NCBI GenBank assembly: GCA_004194705.1
Contig: SADC01000265.1
Span: forward strand, 61,377 to 125,376
Direction: 5' to 3'
DNA: 64,000 nucleotides
Source: Ditylenchus dipsaci
Lineage: Eukaryota; Nematoda; Chromadorea; Rhabditida; Anguinidae
Positions 36,622-49,000 of the stretch are shown here, piece by piece; position 1 is the first letter of the stretch; the number at the start of each line of letters is the position of its first letter. A model generated the notes under the pieces. The model was not told the DNA's origin and did not search any database. It saw nothing but the letters and a program-made list of their open reading frames with translations. Both the position numbers and the translations under genes were made by a program.

Positions 36622-36860
36622 CAAAGGGCCATTGCCGTCTCCGACAACGGTTGTCCCCCGCCAATTCAAATTTTTTTCTTTATCGTTGGATTTACGTACG
36701 AATTTTTCAACTGGTTTTTCTAACAAACTTTACCTAAAATAAAATTCTAGGCTTTGTTTTGTTAGAAACCAAGCTGAAAAATCTGTATAGATGTTGAATG
36801 ATTAGATAAAAAATTTGAATTGGCGGGGGACAATTCAAAACAGGTGGCAATGGCCCTTTA
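36622..36860. repeat. MITE with AAAGGGCC ends, copy 2
   Basis: CAAAGGGCCATTGCCGTCTC at left and GGTGGCAATGGCCCTTTAA at right; interior AATTCAAATTTTTT and CAAGCTGAAAAATCTGT as in copy 1 at 31439. Confidence 0.75.
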
Positions 36861-37548
36861 ACAAATAGCTAGATCTGTTGTGGCCGTTTGAACCATCCTA
36901 AGTTTCAACGAGGTGGCTGTTATGTTTTGCCAATTAATTGCATGAATGAAGATTCGATCGCCTGTAAGCTTATTTCCTGTTACGTAAAGCTGTGAATCTC
37001 AGAGTTTTAGTGATTTACTTTTTCAACTCGCCTATTTTTAATTTATTACTGCGAAAGAGTGCTGATTTTAAATTGCTAACTCATTTCGGTGAGCATGTCT
37101 TGGCCGGCTAAATTTTGCTTATATTTTTTCAATAAAATAAATATACTTTTTTCGCAGCTGCAGCTTTAACTTTTGCAGCCGCCTTTGCCATAATTCTAAT
37201 TTTTATTTGCTTACTTTTCAATAAAAAATGGACTATAGCACATTTTTTTTTAACTTTTTGAAAACTATCAAATGACTTCAGTGAATCATATTCATCTACA
37301 CTGCTTGCAGTCTCATTCGCTAATGCAAACATCTTGCAAACTTTTGCCTATATTCCAGGAATCGCTCATTTTTATTTTAGCCCATAAAATTGTTTAGCTC
37401 ATTACCAATAGTTTCTCTCTCAGAACCACTGCGTCATTCATGCCCATCTGTCCAAACAGCGTCAAGCTTGAAGTCGGATGGTTTACTTTATAAGACCGTT
37501 CAGCCTTTTCCTAATCAGTTGCTTTTGCATTAGCTTTTATCATTAGCA

Positions 37549-38920
37549 ATGACAAATTATTTTTTCTTATTATTGTTCTTATCTCTCAAGTCATATGCCA
37601 TCCTGTTCTTTATGACAAAATGCCCAGAACTGGCTCTCTGCCCTTTTAATACTGCCTGTTGCATGGAAGTGTAGAGGAAAGTGGTGAGAAACCTAAAGAT
37701 TTCAACCAGTATGGATTTGGTGGTGACAAAAAGAAGCCTGTAGACATAGGAGATGATGAACCTGAAGATGAAGCGGCAGATGGACTAGCAGAAGAAATGC
37801 CTGCTCCAGACAACCTGCCTAACCACACGGTTTCAGAAGCAGAATATGAAGAAGCAGAAGAGCCACTGTCAGATGAGGATCATAAAGAAGGAGAAGACTC
37901 TTCAGAAAAGGAAGATCTACCCAAACCTGATCTTCTTGCTCCGAAGCCTGTGAACCCACTTGATGGTCACAGAGGCAATGGAAACCCCTTCGACGAGGTT
38001 ATAGCCCCCCGTTCCCTTCCTCTTCCGAGCATCTCTGCCGAGCTCCCTCTTCCCATTTCACCACCAGCTTTCATCCCAGCCAGCAGCAGTAGTAGCTCTA
38101 GCTCCAGCAGCTCCAGTTCTGAAGAAGGCCCCACCTCCTGGTCCACCTTGCGACGAATGTGGGCCTCCACCACCACCTGGACCACCCGGATGTGATGAGT
38201 GCGGACCCCCTCCACCACCTCCACCATTCTTTGGTGGGTTCCCGCCTCCTCCTCAAGTGCTGATCATCAATGAGGCTGGCAGTATGTACAATCCAGGCCC
38301 TCCAGGCCCTCCACCACCTCGCAGTCCATGGACTTTTTCAGAGGTGGGCCTTGTGGTCATGGACCTCATGGAGGCCCTCCTGGAGCATGTGGATGTAGGA
38401 AGCATGGACATGGGCATCCACCTGGACCTGGCGGCCCACCTGGAGGTCCTTTTGGACCACCCCCACCTCCTCCGTCTTCATCTAGCGAAGATCCTGATGT
38501 GATAACTGGCTCATCTGCTGAATTAGGCGGTTTCAAATCTCATGGTAGTGGTGCAGGTGGACAAGTATCTAAACAGATTGAAGAACTAGATGGTGGCTCC
38601 GGTGGATCTGCAGAATTTGGAGGTTTCAAGTCACAATCTCTAGCAGTGGATCTTCTGGAGGAGGAGCTGGAGGAGCATTAGGAAGCTTGGCCGCTGAAGG
38701 ATCTGGATTAGAAAGCTGGGGAGCTGGAGGAGCTGGATCAAAAGGATGGGCTTCCGCATTAGGAGGTATAGGAGGTAAAGGAGCTTGGAAAACATTTTCT
38801 AGCAGCATAACGAAAGATGGCAACGGCAATGTGATAAAACAGGAGGACACCTCTGACAGCAGTGAGAAACACGGAGGAGATATGAATGCTATGCCCAAAG
38901 AATTTGGACAAATTTGCTAA
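37549..38920 (+). CDS. Secreted acidic, Pro/Gly/Ser-rich protein 2
   Basis: ATG 37549 opens the signal peptide MTNYFFLLLFLSLKSYAILF, followed by a Cys-containing piece, CPELALCPFNTACC. A one-base shift near 37660 leads into a very acidic region (GDDEPEDEAADGLAEEMPAP, EAEYEEAEEPLSDEDHKEGE), then a poly-Ser run (IPASSSSSSSSS...SSEE). Another shift near 38140 gives two tandem CDECGPPPPP units (PPCDECGPPPPPGPPGCDEC) and FFGGFPPPP. Next are a Gly/His/Pro-rich part (GHGPHGGPPGACGCRKHGHG, GPPGGPFGPPPPPP) and a Gly/Ser-rich part (SSAELGGFKSHGSG, SGGSAEFGGFKS). It ends GAWKTFSSSITKDGNGNVIK and MPKEFGQIC. No intron is needed if the shifts are errors. Same architecture as the genes at 33707 and 41290, so probably co-secreted; role inferred only. 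Confidence 0.7.
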
Positions 38921-38993
38921 GAAGATTGCCGGCAACAGTCAAAACGAAGAAAATGAAATATTTTGTATGACATTAAACAATATCATCGAATTG

Positions 38994-38999
38994 AATAAA
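38994..38999 (+). promoter_or_regulatory. Polyadenylation signal AATAAA
   Basis: AATAAA 74 bp after the stop of the gene 37549-38920. Confidence 0.65.
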
Positions 39000-39213
39000 A
39001 TATATTTTCAAATTTTGATTAACCGTCGTTTGCGGCACAGAATATTAGGGCCAAAGCTTTTTACTAGCGCCAAATGACTTTCTTTTGCTGCTAAAATGTT
39101 TTTCCTTAGAAGAAGAAACAGATTTGAAAAATCTTCACACAAAATTGAGATTTGGGTCCTCAGAGCTTTTTACTAGCAAATTTGTTAACAAAATTTTAAA
39201 CTCGAAATTATTC

Positions 39214-39412
39214 TTAAAGGACAATAGCCGTCGCCGACAACGAGAATTTCAAATGTTTGAATTCGCCCGGGACAGTTCTCTTTCGTTTGCACTGTACTCT
39301 TTTAACTTGCTTTGAATGACTCAAAAGAGTACAATAAAAGACGAAAGAGACTGTCCCGCGCGTATTCAAACATTTGAAATCCTCGTTGTCGGCGACGGCT
39401 ATGGTCCTTTAA
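39214..39412. repeat. MITE with TTAAAGGACAAT ends
   Basis: Near-perfect 200-bp palindrome: TTAAAGGACAATAGCCGTCG at left, CGACGGCTATGGTCCTTTAA at right, with GACAACGAGAATTTCAAATG inside both arms. A one-armed copy of the same sequence is at 56097-56155. TTAA at both edges could be a TTAA target site (piggyBac-type) but is also part of the palindrome. Confidence 0.8.
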
Positions 39413-39479
39413 GCTAGAAATTTGCATCATTTTTGAAATTTTTCGTTGTTTATTTTTGTTCGAATTCCAAAGACACTGT

Positions 39480-39550
39480 CAAACTGCAAATTGCGCTCAA
39501 CTCAATAAACGTTGAAACTTTAAACTCAAATATATATTGTCTTGAGCGGA
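39480..39550. repeat. GCTCAAGACAA core fragment
   Basis: TTGCGCTCAACTCAATAAAC and TTGTCTTGAGCGGATTCAAT form the inverted core of the foldback family seen at 18533. Confidence 0.6.
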
Positions 39551-40063
39551 TTCAATAATAATGACTAGTATCAAAAGAAAATCGTGTTTTTGACTAGAAT
39601 AATGTCGGCGACAAAAATTGATCTGTAAAACAGAATCTAAAAAAGGCTCTACAAAAAATATGACCATTACCAAACCAGGGAATATCTTGACGAACCAGTA
39701 CTTTGCTACCTGCAATTTCCGAGCTGCCACAGTCATTCATTATCATACCATTGTCATACGTGGAAGATGTGTTGAGTTGTCGGGAATTCCTTTATTAGTT
39801 GTGAAGTGACTGACACTTCATGATAGATCGCAGACCATGTTGGTAATAAGGCTTTTTAGCCCAGCAGAAATTTTTATAGCGTTTAAGACAATGTACGCCA
39901 GCAAATCGCGAGCCAAATTAAAGTACGCACGAGCCAAATAATATATGATTCGCAACTATCAAGAGCAAGGTTTATGCGAGCTGTTGAAGAGCCATTTGAC
40001 TGGTGAACCATATAGCTCGCGAGAAATGATCGTTGCTGAATTAGCGCGGACTTAGCTCATAAT

Positions 40064-40682
40064 TAGGCGAGTACTCGAAATCGAGTAATTTCGAGTATTA
40101 TTCGAAATTTTTCGAGTTTCGAGTATCGAGTCGAGTACTCGAAAATTTCGAGTTTCGAATATCGAGTCGAGTACTCGACTCGAAAATTTCGAGTTTCGAA
40201 TATCGAGTCGAGTACTCGACTCGAAAATTTCGAGTTTCGAGCATCGAGTCAAGTACTCGAAAATTCGAGTTTCGAATACCGAGTCGAGTACTCGACTCGA
40301 AAATTTCGAGTTTCGAATACCGAGTCGAGTACTCGACTCGAAAATTTCGAGTTTCGAGCATCGAGTCAAGTACTCGAAAATTTTGAGTTTGAAGTATAGA
40401 ATTAAATAATTGAAAATGTGCTCGAGGACCAAATTTTTTCTTTTTTATGGCTTTATTATGCCTTACCAACTTCACATGATTAAATTTTTAACCTAAATTT
40501 CGACAAAAATTCTACTGGAAATCGAATAATTTCGAGTATTATTCGAAATTTTTCGAGTATCGAGTCGAGTCGAGTACTCGAAAATTTCGAGTTTCGAATA
40601 TCGAGTCGAGTACTCGAAAATTTCGAGTATTGATAAGATTTCGAGTCGAGTACTCGAAAATTTCGAGTACTCGACAACCCTA
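40064..40682. mobile_element. hAT MITE made of CGAGTACTCGA repeats
   Basis: Exact 8-bp duplications CTCATAAT at 40056-40063 and 40683-40690. Ends TAGGCGAGTACTCGAAATCG and CGAGTACTCGACAACCCTA. The body is two tandem arrays (about 40075-40395 and 40525-40675) of a roughly 40-50-bp unit, GAGTCGAGTACTCGACTCGA plus AAATTTCGAGTTTCGAATAT. The long ORFs on the minus strand are repeat artefacts. Confidence 0.92.
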
Positions 40683-40690
40683 CTCATAAT

Positions 40691-41289
40691 ATTTAAAATG
40701 TGTTTAAACCATCAACTTGATAGCAAAAAAACGAAATGTCAAATTTTTTACTTATTAGTTTTATTTCTCACAATCAGTGCTGGAAATTTGGCTTGCTCAA
40801 GCCTCAAAAATGGTACAAATCGCAGAACTTGCATGACATATTGCTCGCAAGATATGTAGCTCGCATGCAATAAATTTGGCTCGCCTCTCGCTCTCGGAAA
40901 GTGAAAAAAGTTGCTAGCAAAATGCGAACCAAATTTTTGCTCGCGAGCTGAATAGCTTGCGAGCAATATGCCATGCAAGTGGATCTATCTTTTATGGCTT
41001 CGGTTAGCAAAATCCCCAACACTAGTTGCAAACGATGTTTATTTACAAAACTTGCAAGAAAAAACGTTTATCTTTTTTGTTTTTAGGTGAGGCTCGCATA
41101 CTTTTTTAATTTTTTCTTATTTCCAGACTGTTGCGTAAAACCTTGAAATATTTTTTTATTTTTCACCAACTTTTTTGCTTACAGCTGATCAAACAAATTT
41201 TGATTTCATTCATAAATATTTTCGCTAAGTCACAGTAGACTTATTTTATTATCTTCTATATTGACACCCAATCAACTAATTTCTCAATT
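40691..41289. other. Intergenic with GCTCGC-rich repeat
   Basis: Around 40835-40975 there are repeated GCTCGCAAG/GCTCGCATG/GCGAGCTGAATAGC phrases, also seen near 39900-40025, so the 40064 element lies between two related stretches. No gene. Confidence 0.45.
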
Positions 41290-41886
41290 ATGCTTCTCCC
41301 AATTATAAACTTGGTTTTACTTATTTTTCTTTCGACTATATCTTCACTAAATGCTGATTTGGACGATTCCTACCAATTTCCCAAGCCTCAACAGGCAACC
41401 CATCCAAAAATTGTGAATAGCAAATTTGCACCTCCGCTGACACATCATCCAATTCTCAAGGATATGACGAAAAATTAATTGGTTCAGATGAGGCAGCACC
41501 TGCCTCGTTAGCTTTTGATCTGACTAGTGATGAAGAAAACCAGGATGCTTCCAAGGGTGATTATGGATCCGATCAGGACTCAGGAGAGTCGGACTCGGCA
41601 GATTCTCAGGGCAAACAGTCAGTGGAAAACAAGAAAGCATCTTCGAAGAAAGTTAAAGACAACGTTGTGGCAGCAGTGTCCAAAGGATCTGATAGCAGTG
41701 AAGAAAAAGAGAGCGATGGGTCTCAAGATGCTGATTGGTATAAACCAAAGGTCTTTCCAAAGTGATGACGACTTGTCGGCTGTGGAAGACTATGACAAAC
41801 GAAAGAAAAGAGAAGTGGATGAAGATAGTGGCAGCAGCTTTAGCAGTTCTGAATCCGATTTCCAGAACTTTTCTAGCGAGGAATAA
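41290..41886 (+). CDS. Secreted Asp/Ser/Glu-rich protein 3
   Basis: ATG 41290 opens the signal peptide MLLPIINLVLLIFLSTISSL, then NADLDDSYQFPKPQQATHPK. A one-base shift near 41450 gives SSNSQGYDEKLIGSDEAAPA and an acidic Ser region (GDYGSDQDSGESDSADSQGK, VSKGSDSSEEKESDGSQDAD). A second shift near 41757 gives LSAVEDYDKRKKREVDEDSG and ends SFSSSESDFQNFSSEE. No intron is needed; about 195 residues. The RKKR|E sequence fits a furin-type processing site. Repeated S-x-E and SSEE sites suggest secretory-pathway phosphorylation. It resembles the genes at 33707 and 37549 in composition and orientation but lacks their Gly/Pro/Gln tails. Specific function unknown. Confidence 0.72.
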
Positions 41887-42112
41887 GAATACTAGAACCA
41901 TACCAGGCAATAAGCAATTGAGCTCAAATGATGTTCAATGATAATCTAAAATGCGAAAGCTTGATTTTTTTACTATGATTTTTCCTAACATTTTTTTAAA
42001 TTTATTTTTTCACATTTTTATTAATTTGCAGTCAATCAAAAGTTCAAGTAAAGAGTTAGGGCTATTTTCCGCCTTATGGTCCATCTTACAAAATCCTGTG
42101 TTTTTACTGTAA

Positions 42113-42118
42113 AATAAA
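42113..42118 (+). promoter_or_regulatory. Polyadenylation signal AATAAA
   Basis: AATAAA 227 bp after the stop of the gene 41290-41886. Confidence 0.5.
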
Positions 42119-43034
42119 TTGAATTTTGTCAGCTCATTTTGATTTTACAGCTAACTTTAAAAACACTGTTCTGTTAGAGAAACATTTTATTATAAAAACT
42201 ATTGTGTCGATTTTTATCTAAATTTCAACTAGAGTATGCACCATAGTTGAAAAGCCTAAAAAATAGAAACCATTCAATGCATAACTAATTTTGACCCCTT
42301 GTTTGCAAGCGCACATAAATGAAAGCATTAGAGGTGCTGTTTACACGCATGTCTATACACATATCCATCTTGTTGAATGTAACCGCCCAAAAAATGCTTT
42401 TTCTTAAGGTTTTTCTTAACATTTGGCAATGACATTTGTAGAAAAAACTAGTGTAACTAATGAGCAAATATTCTTATTAGCTTTTTGTAACTTCTTTATC
42501 CATTTAGTAACTCATCAATCGCAATTATGTAAAAATTATTTATTTAAAAGTTTTAACTTCAGGCGTCAAGTAGGCAGACCTCGTCATTATTTCCCTAAGT
42601 CCCCTTAGTTTACATAGGGTGATGCTTTTTTTCGCTAAAATATTTTCCGACAGTTGAAAATCTTTTCCTCACCGATTAGTGCTGAAAAGTAGCCTTTTTG
42701 AGCTGCACAAAAAGTTATATTGGCGGCGAAAAGCCTCTACCGTTTATATACTCCCTTCCCGAAACTTATTGTTTCCATCTTTTTTCATCGACTCTGAAGG
42801 TATATAGGGCTAATTGAAGAGACTAGGAAACCATTTCTGATAAACAGGCTACTAGTCAAACGCAGAGATTTCGAATACTGAATACCTGTAGATCTTACTA
42901 TAAAATAAAAATATCAATTTTCGGAAAAAAAATTGCTGTCAACTTCTAAAATTTACAACAGTGCCTTACGACATAATCTCTCTTCTAAATATTAATTTCT
43001 ATTTATTGGTTCTTCTATCCTCACTTAAATAAAT

Positions 43035-46000
43035 ATGACACACCCTCTGATAAATTTTCCAAATGGCAAACCAAACACCTCACCTCAAATCAGTGTTATT
43101 GAGCAGAATATTGACACATCTGAGAAGGTTTGTAAACCTTATCTTTACTGACTTTCCAATACTATTTTTGCTTCTGACTTTTCACTTGATTATAGGGGCA
43201 AGACTTGATCGGCAGCCCAAGTACGTCTGGTGAGCCACAGTTGGTCAAAACAGATGCAGACAAAATCCCGACACCAGAATGCGATACAGCAAGAAAAACG
43301 CAGAATAAAAAAGATGGAGACACATCATTCTGGTATAGAAGAAGACAGGAGGAGGCTTGAAGGAAAAGACGGTTCTGAAGGTCTCTACTGAAATCATTAT
43401 GATAAATGAAGACTTAGACCAAGACTTTTTCCATGACTTATTGCTGAAATAATAGAAACCATCGAAGATAAATGTAAATGCGCGCACGTATAACACCTGC
43501 GCCCGGTGAGATACCAACAGTTAACACTGAAACTTACAATTCAGATGCGTATAGGCGGAAAGCTAAAAGGGGGGGGGGGTGAGCATTTACGGCTACCTTT
43601 TGACATCGACTATTTTTACAATTTTTTCATGAATTTTGTCCACTCATCTGAGATCATTTCAAACCGTTTTGAAGCTGAGATTTTCTCTATCGATTAAGCG
43701 GTCAAACAGACTAATTTAAAATTTTTTTGAGAAAATCACACCAACTTCACACCAAAATCCAAGTTGAGCCTCAGACTTGGTTTTTTAGTGTGAAGTTGGT
43801 GTGATTTCTCAGAAATTAGGCTGTTTGACCGCTCAATCGATAGAGAAAAGTCTCAGATTCAATACGGTGTGAAAACACCTGAGATGAGGAAACAAAATTC
43901 ACGAAAAATTTGTAAAAACAGTTAATATCAAAAGGTAGCCCTAAAGAATCCGCCACCGCCTTCGAGTAAAATAATTAGGAAGCTTACTGGGGTGTGCTAA
44001 ATACTTGCCAGTGAAGAAAGTTTTACTTTTAAAATTACTATATCGTTTGACATTTTGATGGTTCTCATGGTAATTCAACACCAGCACGGTGCTTGTACTA
44101 AACCGAGCGTCTTTATCATAATTTCATGCTGATAATTTCTACACCGATCTTACGGGGTTGTTCAGGTTCTTATATATTTTGAAACCCATCGAAGTTCAAA
44201 CGACAGCATCTTCTTAATACACAAGTCTTTTCGACCGCTCAAGACTCCCGGTGGCCACAGCTGCCTACACAGATTTTATATATGAATAATGAAAAAATAA
44301 GCAGATGGGTTATAATTACTTTTTAAAATTCGTATTAACACAAAGCAGGAGTGTACTTCTGGTGCAAATGTTCTGATGCAAAATTTCAGGCTGAACTCGA
44401 TAGTGAAAAATAAATAAAAAAACGGCACTACGTGGTGGCCAGCTGACCTTCTGAACTAGGCTAGTCATGATTTTCGCACATGCAACTTCATAGGGGTAGA
44501 TCTTGTCAATTTTTTTCTCAAATTTTAGTTATTTGATGCGAAAAAAAAGTGCAGATCATGGCTTTCTAATGACATATCATTGGTGTATTCATGACAAAAA
44601 TATGTGAAAATTTAACTTTAAAGAAAAAGTGCCATTTTTCGAAACCTTGTTGATACTAAACAAAAAGTGTGATAACGTCATTTTATTAGTTATTAATGTA
44701 TGACATTTGAGAGAGCAAGAAAAACTGCACCAGAAAAAGATTTAAGTTAGGGTAAAAAGAGGCTTTGAGTGTGTTTAGCAAGACTCTCAATAATAATTTC
44801 AAAATCAATTTTGACGTAAAACTCATATTTTGCTAAAAAAAACTATAATTTTTGACACCGGATCCGTGTTTAGCATGGTCGATTTGCTTAAAAGTCTGCA
44901 TAGAAACCTCACATCTTGCTATCAAGTTTTGGATTCCGCTCAAGACAATAATTAGTTTGGTTCCCTAATGTAAAATCAACATTTTTCGCTTGAGCAAAGC
45001 CATAGGCGGAGCGTAGGCCGCCGTATTTTAGGACGGGATCAACTTGCGTGTTAGAAATTGTGTTTTTCAAATATTTCCGGCATGATTTCAGTGAGCTAAT
45101 AGAGTACAAACATGATTTTATATTAGGCCGCCCACTCCAAAGTAAACAAGTTCCGTCAAACTCAGCTTATAGTCATCAGTTCAAAACAAAGGCACTCCCG
45201 ACAACCATAGTCCGCAGTTTTGATAGTGACCCAAATTAACAATGCCCTTAAAGCCTGCAAACAATGTATTTCCAAATTGACTCGAAACAAGTTACTTTTA
45301 TGCTGTCACTGCGGCACGAAATTCGCCAAGAAACGTGTTTCAATATTTAATTCACCACATTTTTAAATTTTTCGAGTTTGAAAAAGATTCATTCGATGCA
45401 AAATTGCAATTTTAACAGCCTTTGTATATTGCAAAATTCCTTGTAGTATGAAAAAATTCGTTACATTATTTCGGAGGTGAATAACACATTTTTTAGTTAA
45501 GACTTCTAGCTTTTTTCGAATGGTTGTTGCAGAGATCGTATTTTAGATAATGGCTAGGCGATCTTTTTAAAATTTAGTACTGAGCCTAGCTTTTTCTTAT
45601 CCACAGATGAAATTTATAAAAATAGAGCGAACTGCAGTTAGATTTTTTCTCAATAATGCATATTTTATTTATTAATCAATTTACTAAAATGGGGCTAGAA
45701 AAAATATTCAAAATGACCTTTGACTAACTCCTACTTTTTACAGCCAACATCCAAAACGAGTTTGGTATGCATTTTCATTTGTTGAGAATTTGACGTAGTT
45801 ACTTAAATATATACAATTGATTTAGGCATTTGCGGATGGATTTTAACTGTGAGTTTATTAAATATATCCAAATGGCTATAAATAAATCCATTAAAAAAAG
45901 TTAAAACTTTCGCCTTATGATTTAATTATAAATTTAAAGCAAAGGATGAAAATAGGGGAAATAGAGAAAAATATACCTAAGGCTAATTCCGACTATTTAC

Positions 46001-49000
46001 AGCAGACTTACTACAGGGTGCTCCAAATTATTCCGACTATTTGTTTTGCTCATAATTTTTGAATTCGCGCTATTTAAACTAGATATTTTTATTATTGGAA
46101 AAAGGAGGCGATGAGAATTTGTTTGACACCAAACATGTCACTTTTTGATAAAAAAAAACATCGATTATACCAACCCTTCGAAATTTGCTTAATTTTTGAG
46201 CCTAAAAGCCACGTTGCAGCCTACAGCAAATATTGTGGAAGATTATTTGGTACGCAAGGCACAGATCGCCGAATAGAATAGAGGTCAGGTCAAATACTGC
46301 AAGAACTTTGGGATTCACTTCAAAGCACCGAGCAACGCAAGCATCCACAGTGTGGGAAATTTGATGAGACGGGGAGCGTAAACCGTAAAGAGAAGACAAA
46401 AACAAATTTTGTTCATTTTTTTTATTTTTGGTTTGTTCATTCTTCTTTCGGTTTTTTTTATTCCCCTTACCACTTTTGGATGCTTACGTTCCTCAGTTCT
46501 TTGGAGTAAAACCTGAACTTTATTCGGCTATCAGTGCCTTACGTACCAAATTATCGTCCACACTCTTTGCGCAGCGCATATGGCTTTTCGGTTGAAAATT
46601 ATGCAAATATTTAACTGGTCAGCAAAAGACGAAAGTTTTATTAGAAAAGAACATGCTTACCGTATAACCTCTATTAAACGGGCACCCCTACAGTTAACCT
46701 TTTCAAATTGCTTTGCTTTTTTAACCCCAATTTTTATTTTCGAAACAGACGACCACTCATTTTGTAGAGTTGTGAAGCTCTACAAAATGAGTGGTCGTCT
46801 GTTCGAAAAATAAACAATATTGGGTTGAAAAAGCAAAGCAAATTTGAAACACGTTAACTGTAGGGTGCCCGTTTAATAGAGGTTATACGGTAGTGTCAAA
46901 CAAATTCTAATTGCCTTTTTTTGTAACAAGCAAGGGATATCGTCGAAATAGCTTGAATTCAAACAGTTATGAGCATGATAAATAGTCGGAAAATTTTGAC
47001 TACCCTTCACTTTTCGCGACTTCAAAAATTGATCATCGAGCATTATAAATTCGAAAAAATTAAGTTGGATTTGAAATCGACAATCAAATCCTGAGAGCTT
47101 CTTAAAAGCATCAACATAAAATGTTTTTCATAAATTTTAGATCCTGTCCTACATCCTGATATTTCTTACTCTTCCTATATCTGTGAGAATTCAGATAACT
47201 TGAAATTATTTTTATCAAGTTTTTACAAAATTTTCAGGCTTGCATGGTTATAAAGGTATGCGAGAATTTTTTATGATATTATAAAATATTTGTTAGGTTG
47301 TGCAAGAATTCGAAAGAGCGGTCATTTTTCGGTTAGGTCGTCTGCTGCCTGGCGGAGGTAACTTTCTTAGTCTATTAAGCTGTCTGGAAAGACCATTCTA
47401 GTTTAATACTTTCGTAAAACAACTCCGTTTTTCTAATTTATTACTTTTTGTTAACAAAAAAATCTCTTGGTAAATCCTGCGTTAATAAGAACAAAAAATA
47501 TTTTTGGTCTGTTCTGTTGTTTATACAAATTTATGTAATTTTGAAACCATTGTTAGTTTTTAACGAAGCCCAAAAACAATATAATATTTAAACGATCAGA
47601 TGTGTGACTTGCGGGAGCCTAAGAAAAAAAGCTAATTACAGTAAAGATATAATGAAAGGCGGTTACGGAGACGGTGCAGCGTAGGAAAATTTAACGGCGG
47701 ACGATTCGGTGGCGGAAAATTTAGGGGCGAGTAAAATTCGGCGGCGCGAAATTCGCCGGATTCAAAAGAGCAATTATGTAGGTTTTTGGTTTGCAAACCG
47801 GGATTTCCGACATCAAATTTATGTCCAACTTGGTAGCTTCGCGTCGAGAAATGTTCTTTAGTCTCAGACAGTGTTTTCGAAACTCACATTCACACTTTTT
47901 CCTACTCTTAGAATTAAGAAACCCGAAAAGCCAGTTTTTTTGAAACTTACTTCGGACATATTGATGCCAGGAATAAAAATAAAAAAGCAAATGAAGGCGC
48001 CAATTTGAACGTAACAAATGTGTAAGCTACTGAAGTTAAGCAAGAAAAATAACATGATTTTTATAAGAAAAGTTTATGTCAAAATCACACTCACATAAGG
48101 TGTGAGTGTGACTGTGAGTGTAAGTTTAGGTGTGATGTGAGTGTGAGGCTCACTGTGAGGTGAGTGTGAGTGTGATGTTATTCGGTGTGAGACTCACAGT
48201 GAGGTGAGTGTGAGTTTAAATTGTAGCCTCACTGTGAAATTAAAATTTGTTGTGAGTTTACGATTCTCTGTCTGCTATCATCACTCAGAGACTTTTCTCC
48301 GCGCACTTTTTGAAATTTAATATGCTTTGTGTCATTTTAGGCTTGTGCCTACACGCAGGCTATTCTTAATGCAGGACAAACTTACAGTTGCCGAGAAACA
48401 TTTTAGAGTGCGGAATATCTACGTTAACCTGCTCTATGTCTGAACAAAAGGCAAAACCAAAATAAAAAGCCACAATACCTTGAAAACACGGATAAATAGG
48501 ATAGGCAACCAGATTTTATTGATTTATCTCATACAATATCAAAGATCGTGACAAAAGCTGTTACAGTAAACAACAAGCTGTGAGTTTAATAAATCAAAGG
48601 ATGTTTGTTTTCTGTGAGCTGTTGTTTGCCAGTCCCACCTGAGAAAAGATGCGCTCGATAGGTGCAATTGTAGCCGGAATGGTTAAAACTTCCAAAGCGA
48701 AGGTGCCAGTCGCTTCTGCGTCCTTAAATACCAGTTCACAGTTACCTAAGTTGTTTGAAAGCGTTGCTTACCGTATCCATAAACGATGACCAATAATTCA
48801 ATGCGTTAAAAACTTAAAGCTTGTTTATATCACACGAAAAAAAGCAGTTTTAGAACTTACTTTTATTTCTGACTCTGTAGGATATTCCCAACTTCTTTGA
48901 CTTAGCTATCTCGGACAGGTATCTTTGACTTCCAAAAATCGACCAATTGCCATCTGGTACTAGAGGAAAGCAATATTTGCTTTTTGCAAGCATTTTTCAG

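Larger units (their letters stand above)
34847..37548. other. Intergenic with three MITEs
   Basis: Apart from the inverted-repeat elements listed at 35133, 35861 and 36622, no gene is supported. Confidence 0.45.

Noticed and set aside
40075..40675. CRISPR-like array (regular palindromic repeats)
   Set aside because: Repeats are contiguous without unique spacers, lie in a eukaryotic transposon with an 8-bp target duplication, and no cas genes exist.
40052..40687. Several 60-126-residue ORFs on the minus strand with repeated STRLDIRNSKFSS
   Set aside because: Three-frame translation of the CGAGTACTCGA tandem array in the hAT MITE; no start context and bounded by the element.
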